From NCBI GenBank assembly GCA_031772625.1, contig CM062815.1:608609918-608673917 (forward strand): a stretch of DNA of 64,000 nt. Reading direction: 5' to 3'. The stretch comes from Pinus tabuliformis. Its lineage: Eukaryota > Streptophyta > Pinopsida > Pinales > Pinaceae. Of this stretch, positions 58,727 through 64,000 are shown piece by piece. The position numbers were made by a program, and so were the translations under genes. Position 1 is the stretch's first letter; the number at the start of each line of letters is the position of its first letter. Below the pieces are notes generated by a model. That model was not told the DNA's origin. It did no database searches and saw only the letters and a program-made list of their open reading frames with translations.

Positions 58727-61700
58727 ATGGAAACTCCCATAGCCCTGAATGTCGTGCCCATGAATGCACCCCATAAAGACATAGATTATCTACCCCTAGC
58801 CGACAAATATTTCCAAATAAAAGATTTATCTGGTGACAGGAACCATCTTCAGGCCTTTTGCCAAGACAAAGATAGCTATCTAAACAACTCTGACATTTTA
58901 GGACTGTGGGAATCTAACCTTCCCATGTATTTCGTCCCCTCAGTCCATGTTTTCCCAGAAATAATTCATCATTGTTGTGCCAACTATGACTCTATCCATA
59001 GAGCAGTTATGTCCTCATCCCAAACTATCTTTTTTGCCATAAGTGCCAATTTCATTAATGAAATGATACAATTTCACTCCACTCAACCGCTTGCTCCTCT
59101 TTCCATGGGTTATCTACTTGAAAAAGCATCTCAATTACCCACATCAGAGATAAGCCATATTGCTCAGACCTTCATGCTACCAAAGCACCAGCCTAAAGGT
59201 CCACCTCCTTATCTGTAGACTTTTTCACTAACACTGGTAGACTCATTGTTGAAATGATATCCCTGATCATGGGATTCAATTCCAGTGAATATGTTGATGG
59301 CATCACCTTATTTTTATTATCAATCTTTACTCCAGGATAGTCTCCTGCTGTCAGATATGACTATGCTACCTTCATTGCCAACAAAATCCATCATTAATTA
59401 ATAAATTTAGAGAGGGAAGGAATCTTCAAATATTCATCTTTTATATACCATCTTTTGTTGTATCATTAGCCAAACTACCTTTCTTTCCCCATCAGGAAAT
59501 TGGACTCAAAAGGAAATCGAAGGTCTGTGATTTTTTGGATTTCCATCTTTCATAATACCAGTGAGTCCCCTTATACTTATAATGAGTTCATTGACTGGTT
59601 TGTACATCCAGCAACCACTCTATTGATAGGAGTTTCCCCTCCTAGGATCACTGGTGACATGAAGAAGATTCTATAGTTCTCTAAACAGTACAGGATAGGT
59701 GACTAGTACCTGTATCAAAATCACACAGAAATCAGAATGTATGAGTGTGAACTTTGCCCTTTTAAGTTACCTAAATATGTGCCCATGAGATTATTTGCAC
59801 TTGAATATTTTAGACGGCTTATAAATGCAAACTTATTACATTTTTGTAGCACAAAGAAAAAGGCTCAGCTAAGAATCAAGAACCAGTTAGGCCCTTTTGT
59901 CATCAATTCTAGGGATGCATGGCAAGAAGCTGAAAAGATTTTAGAAGACCACCTTAGATTGAAGCAAAATTTTTCAGTGGGTGCCATATGACCCAAATAG
60001 TTTCATATGTGACAAAAGGATAAAAAACAGACTATCAGTGTATATACATCATAGGATCACAGAAATTGAATAGTTTTCAAATCAGGATAAATGGGTAGAA
60101 GGGACCCTAATAGAAGAAATTAGTGAGCAGGAAGAGATGGAAATTGCTATGAAAGATCATGAGAAAGCCCTTGACCTGGACTCTTTTGGATAGGTATCAT
60201 TCAAGCTGCCTCAACAATCAGAATTTGGTACATCTTCTGCCGGAACTTCTTAACAGCCTGCATAAGAAACCATCATACCAGTTACAGAAACTTCCAATGG
60301 CAAAGAAGTAGAGACCAAAGAGCAGCCTACAATGGTTGATCAGCTTGGAAAGGCCAAAGAACAAAGTCATGTACAGATTCCTTCAGCCCAAACTAAAGTA
60401 GTAGAAATTCCAGCATTGCAAATTCCTCTATCTGAGGAAAGAAACAAAAATAGGGATAGAGAAACCACCACACTTATCAGTGGATCTACAGAACAACCTG
60501 GAGCAAAGAAACAAAGATTGAATCCTCTTTCAAAATAGGAAATCATTGAACAAACCATAGACAACCATAGATAAGAAAGAGTAGTGAGCCAGCAAACTCC
60601 CCCATTGGGAGGAACCTCACCTAGCTCACAAAGGCAGGAACTAGAAAGATAGCACAGTGTAGAAGTATCATCCACCAGGCCAAAAATAAAACAGGCCTCA
60701 CAGAGATAAAAGCCAGGAATGATCCAGTAAGGCTTTAAATTTATAATCAGTATCTGAAGATGGCCCCCTCAAATCAGCAGAGATTGATGTCAGTTTATGA
60801 TATTAAAGAAGGCAAAATGTTAATGAGTTATTCTAAGCCAAAGGTGCAACAACCTTAGTCAGCAGCAGATTACATCAGAACAAATTTGGAGGTCTCGGTC
60901 AAAGATATTCATCCTACGAACCAGATTGAACTTCACAAGAAAACTGGGGAAATGGTCTATTCCACACTGGGTGACAAAGCAATGATGGCCCAAAAGCTAC
61001 AAAATTCCTTGGATAATACAGCTGCTCAACTTCACTTGGAGAAATCCTCGTCTGTAGCCAAGGATAACATAATCAAATCATTAGAAGAGATCATCATTGG
61101 ATTGGGACATGATCCCAAAGATGCTAAAGGCATACAAGCTCTCATCAAGAAGAAAGAAGAGGACATTGCTGCCCTGAGGAAACAACTGAAGCTACCTACT
61201 TCAAGGCATCCTCAGACAGCAGAAGTTATACAATAGAAATCAGAAGAAGGTATGATGGACATGCTCCTAAAACTTAATGAAAGATTGAATGATACAGAGC
61301 AGGCATTAGAGAAGGGACTGAAGGAAAATCAGGGAGAGTCGACCTCTCAGCCTCATAAAGTAACTCCCATAATCTCAACAGCAGTCCCTTCTGCAGTTGG
61401 AACAGCGTTGGCTCCAAACATCCCATTAGGCATTACAAATACATCAACAGTAGGAATACTGTCAGGTAGCAGTACTAATATGAGCACTAAATAATTGATA
61501 AAGGCCATGGAAGAACTGATTTTACAAGTGTCAGAATTAAAACAAGCAAAAGAAGAATTGGCTAATATAGAAAAGAAGTATGATGCCTCAAAAATAATTG
61601 TTGCAGAAAAAACTAGGGAGATTAAAGCCTTAGAAAGGAAAGTTAAAACATTAGAACAAGAGCTCACTTTTGACAAGCCTCTGGCAGAGATCAAGAAAAT

Positions 61701-62355
61701 CCTTTGGGCCAACATCATTCAATCTATAAATGATGTGTGGGCATCTATCCAAGTGATTTATGAACAGATTGATTTAGTGAAAGCAACACATGGAGAAATT
61801 CAATAGACAAGAGCACAGTTAGGACAAATGCCTGAACAAGCCAACAGGCTTATACATTTTTTGAATACCAAAAATAAGGAACAACTGGGAGCACTTGGAA
61901 TCCTAGATAGGATAGACACTATTTTGGAAATCAAAAGGGTGCTAACTAAAAGAACTTTGATGCAGAATCTAGAAAGAAGATGTCAGGATATGCAGATGGA
62001 AATCAATTCTTTTATGGAGAAACTTACAGTTTTACAAAATAGAGGGCTACCAAGTCCTTTGGTCATCAATGATAGGTTAATGAAGCACATTGATTATGTA
62101 GATAAATTGAATAAGTATGCTAGCCGTCAAGCTAGTTCATCAACAAGTGCATCAGGAATAAAAACACTTCCCACAGGCCGAGTTCTCTATGATAGGTTGG
62201 AGAACTTATTCTATATCGAACATGAGGTAAAGCACTTGTTTCAAATCCAGCCTAATTTTTTTAGATATACAGAAACTGATGAGACTCTGAGGAAACTTCA
62301 GAAACATAGATTTCCAGAGCAAAAATGGTGGGAAGACATATTGAGAATTTTGTAA
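58727..62355 (+). pseudogene. U3-encoded ORF of element C, second copy
   Basis: This is the counterpart of 45122-48768 with ATG at 58727. It is intact at the 45355 frameshift site but has its own breaks: TAG and a shift at about 59217, stops near 59338, 59395, 59467, 60072, 60536 and 61492, and others. The N-terminal 160 residues, the coiled-coil segments (60886-61236, 61495-61806) and the C-terminal segment (61828-62355) are each open. Only the TAG at 60191-60193 (46585-46587 in copy 1) is shared. Confidence 0.75.
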
Positions 62356-62684
62356 ATTTACTTTTGGTAAAATGTAAATTTTGGGCTTTTACCATAGCAA
62401 GATGAACAAAGATAAAGAGGGGTCAAACAGGTCGAAGTGTATCAGAATAGGTGAAAAGTATTTGTCAAAACAAGGCATCTAGCACATATTTACTAAAGAG
62501 GGTAGCAGCAAGCCAAATAAAAGGGCCTACCTCAAGCAAATTCAGCGAGAAAAGGAATAGCATAACATCAGTTTACCTTTCTCCTATCTTCAAGACTAAG
62601 TGTCTCTATTTTTCTGTAAAAATAATTAGTCATCACTAGAATATATCTCACTCTGTTATGAGATATTCTTTAAAATATTTTTTG

Positions 62685-62760
62685 TATAAATACCCCCTCA
62701 ATTGGAGTATTGAGGGTGGATTCTTAGAGATTGCTGTAACATTGACTATTTTGGAATAAA
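62685..62760 (+). promoter_or_regulatory. Element C LTR promoter and poly(A) signal, second copy
   Basis: TATAAATA at 62685-62692 and AATAAA at 62755-62760 are conserved with the first copy. As a 3' LTR this would terminate the transcript just after the U3 ORF; as a 5' LTR it would start the next unit. Confidence 0.75.
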
Positions 62761-63514
62761 GTGCTATTTGGACCAACTTTGTGGCTTGCTGGATGAAGAA
62801 TTGGAGCTGAGGACTTTTCTCAGAATTCTTGAATCAAACGCCAGATCAATAAGTCATCTATACCTTGTGTTTTAAAGTTTTCCTTGTTTAAAATATCATC
62901 TATGTTTCACATCTGAATGATAAACGAAAAAGAATAACTCAGAATTTGCTTTATTGCACTCTGTTTTCAATCGTTATTATTCTTAATGTTTTCTTCTGAA
63001 CTAGTATAAACAATGAATTCTTGATTGCTCCTATTTCCTAGTTTATTCATCTTAATAATTTAGTAAAGAATTCTTAATTGCTCTTTACTGATGGTTAGTC
63101 ATATTCTTCTCTTTTAAAGTTTGTTAAAGAATTCTTAGTTTCCCTTTAAACCCTTTAAGCCCATTCCATCTTTCAGTCTCTAATTGTTCCCTGTTTGACT
63201 ACCTTGCTCTGTTAAACCATCCTTTGTGAAGAAACCAAGTCCATCTAAGCCATTTTATTCGACTCCATCAACTCAATGGACTAAGCTACTTAGTCTTACC
63301 CCTTTGCTGTTGAATCCCACCACCCAAACTCAAACAAAACCCCTAAACTCCACAACTAGCCTAATATCATTTTAAAAACCAAGCTAAATCATAAAGAAAG
63401 AGCCCTCTCTGAGTACAGATTGGCTAGAATCTGTACTTAAAAGTTGGTTTGTGGTTACCTTAGACCCCTTTCCTCTTCCCAACAAATTCTAGGAAAATTT
63501 GAGTGATAACATAG

Positions 63515-64000
63515 TGGCGACTCCATTGGGGATCTGAACATTTTTTTTTTTACTATTGTTAACTTTATAAACTACAGACGAAGCCTGAAGTTAGCTAGGT
63601 AGCCTTTGAAATGCTCTTGTTTTGCAATTGCAAAAGTAAATGAATGTTGCTTTAGTCTATCTCCGGTATAGTTTATGGATTGAACACCTAGTTTCAAATT
63701 CTTGATCAATTCCTTTTATTATTCAATAAGTCTTTAAGAATGTTCAAACCCCATACCTAAAAGCTTCTTAAAGAAACTGTAAGAAGTTGTTTTTCCCAAC
63801 CCCTTTTAGAGAAAAAACCAAAAACATATATTCCTAGAAACCTATTTTCAGAAAGGACTCGTTACAGTAGAGCTAATCCTAATCCTAATCCATCCCCTGT
63901 GTTCGAAAACCCTAATCTGAGCCCTAAGATTCCAAGGAGACTAGAAAGCCAAGAGAGCTCTGCTAGTTCACAACCTTTATACAAATCAAGATCCTATCCA
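63515..64000 (+). mobile_element. Start of a second element C internal region, cut by the window end
   Basis: The PBS TGGCGACTCCATTGGGGA (63515-63532), leader and first codons of gag (FENPNLSPKIPRRLESQE near 63900) repeat 49909-50400. The unit therefore continues beyond the window. Confidence 0.88.

Larger units (their letters stand above)
56784..63511 (+). repeat. Giant LTR of element C, second copy (about 6.7 kb)
   Basis: It aligns with 43467-49905 from TGTTATGCTGC to GATAACA. In a 360-bp stretch of the ORF I count about 11 differences. It contains 262 bp (57412-57673) absent from the first copy, bounded by CTTC on both sides. It is followed directly by a PBS and internal sequence. Confidence 0.9.
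43467..64000 (+). mobile_element. Element C: Tat/Ogre-like Ty3/gypsy with giant coding LTRs, in tandem
   Basis: The structure is LTR (43467-49905), PBS, gag-pol (50271-56540), LTR (56784-63511), then PBS and the start of the internal region again (63512 to the window end). LTR ends are TGTTAT/ATAACA in both copies. The internal order is gag, protease, a separate RNase H, RT/RNase H, integrase. Each LTR carries a coding region in U3. Stops are mostly C-to-T changes and differ between repeated parts. Confidence 0.88.

Overview
This window is plant nuclear DNA made almost entirely of LTR retrotransposons. I find no host gene, no rRNA or tRNA gene and no CRISPR array. Primer-binding sites of plant type (TGGTATCA..., TGGCGACTCC...), chromodomain-type Ty3/gypsy integrases, Tat/Ogre-like gypsy elements with an extra RNase H, and decay mainly through C-to-T stops (CAG to TAG, CAA to TAA, CGA to TGA) all point to a large, heavily methylated vascular-plant genome that keeps old elements. 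A gymnosperm or fern is plausible but not shown. All comparisons were made by eye, so percentages are rough.

Layout. (1) 1-8022, minus strand: 5' part of a Ty1/copia element (gag ATG at 961, PBS at 6891-6904, 5' LTR 6907-8022), split between leader and gag by a complete chromovirus-like gypsy element (G1, 982-6800; LTRs of 610 and 614 bp). (2) 8023-18712, plus strand: element B, a gypsy element cut off at its 5' end: protease, a tandemly duplicated gag-like block, RT/RNase H, integrase (split by an 850-bp solo LTR), a long extra coiled-coil ORF and a 3' LTR. (3) 18713-19407 plus 34846-37035: 3' end of a chromovirus D (integrase tail, PPT, LTR). (4) 19408-34845, plus strand: element A, a full-length 15.4-kb Tat-like gypsy element inserted in D, with two 1050-bp LTRs and an exact 5-bp target duplication CGAGC. 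It has gag, protease, RT/RNase H, integrase, a second RNase H after integrase, and an antisense gene with an intron. (5) 37036-43048, minus strand: a second, truncated copy of the copia-plus-gypsy pair in region 1, with the gypsy element at the same site. (6) 43049-43466: an unassigned fragment. (7) 43467-64000, plus strand: element C, a Tat/Ogre-like element with LTRs of about 6.4 and 6.7 kb, arranged LTR - internal - LTR - internal (second unit cut by the window end).

How the parts relate. The nesting gives a relative history: D was hit by B and, about 700 bp further on, by A; B was hit by the copia element and by the solo LTR. All the coding regions carry frameshifts or stops.

The most interesting signal is in element C. 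Each giant LTR carries a coding region of about 3.65 kb (45122-48768 and 58727-62355). It lies upstream of the TATA box and poly(A) signal of the LTR, so it is in U3 and would form the 3' end of the element's transcript. B has a comparable 3' coiled-coil ORF between integrase and LTR, running into U3, and A has its extra gene on the opposite strand. The three share an aromatic motif with near-constant spacing (YDW/YDY/FNW, then F-x-Y 23-25 residues later). I read them as one family of accessory genes placed in three different ways.
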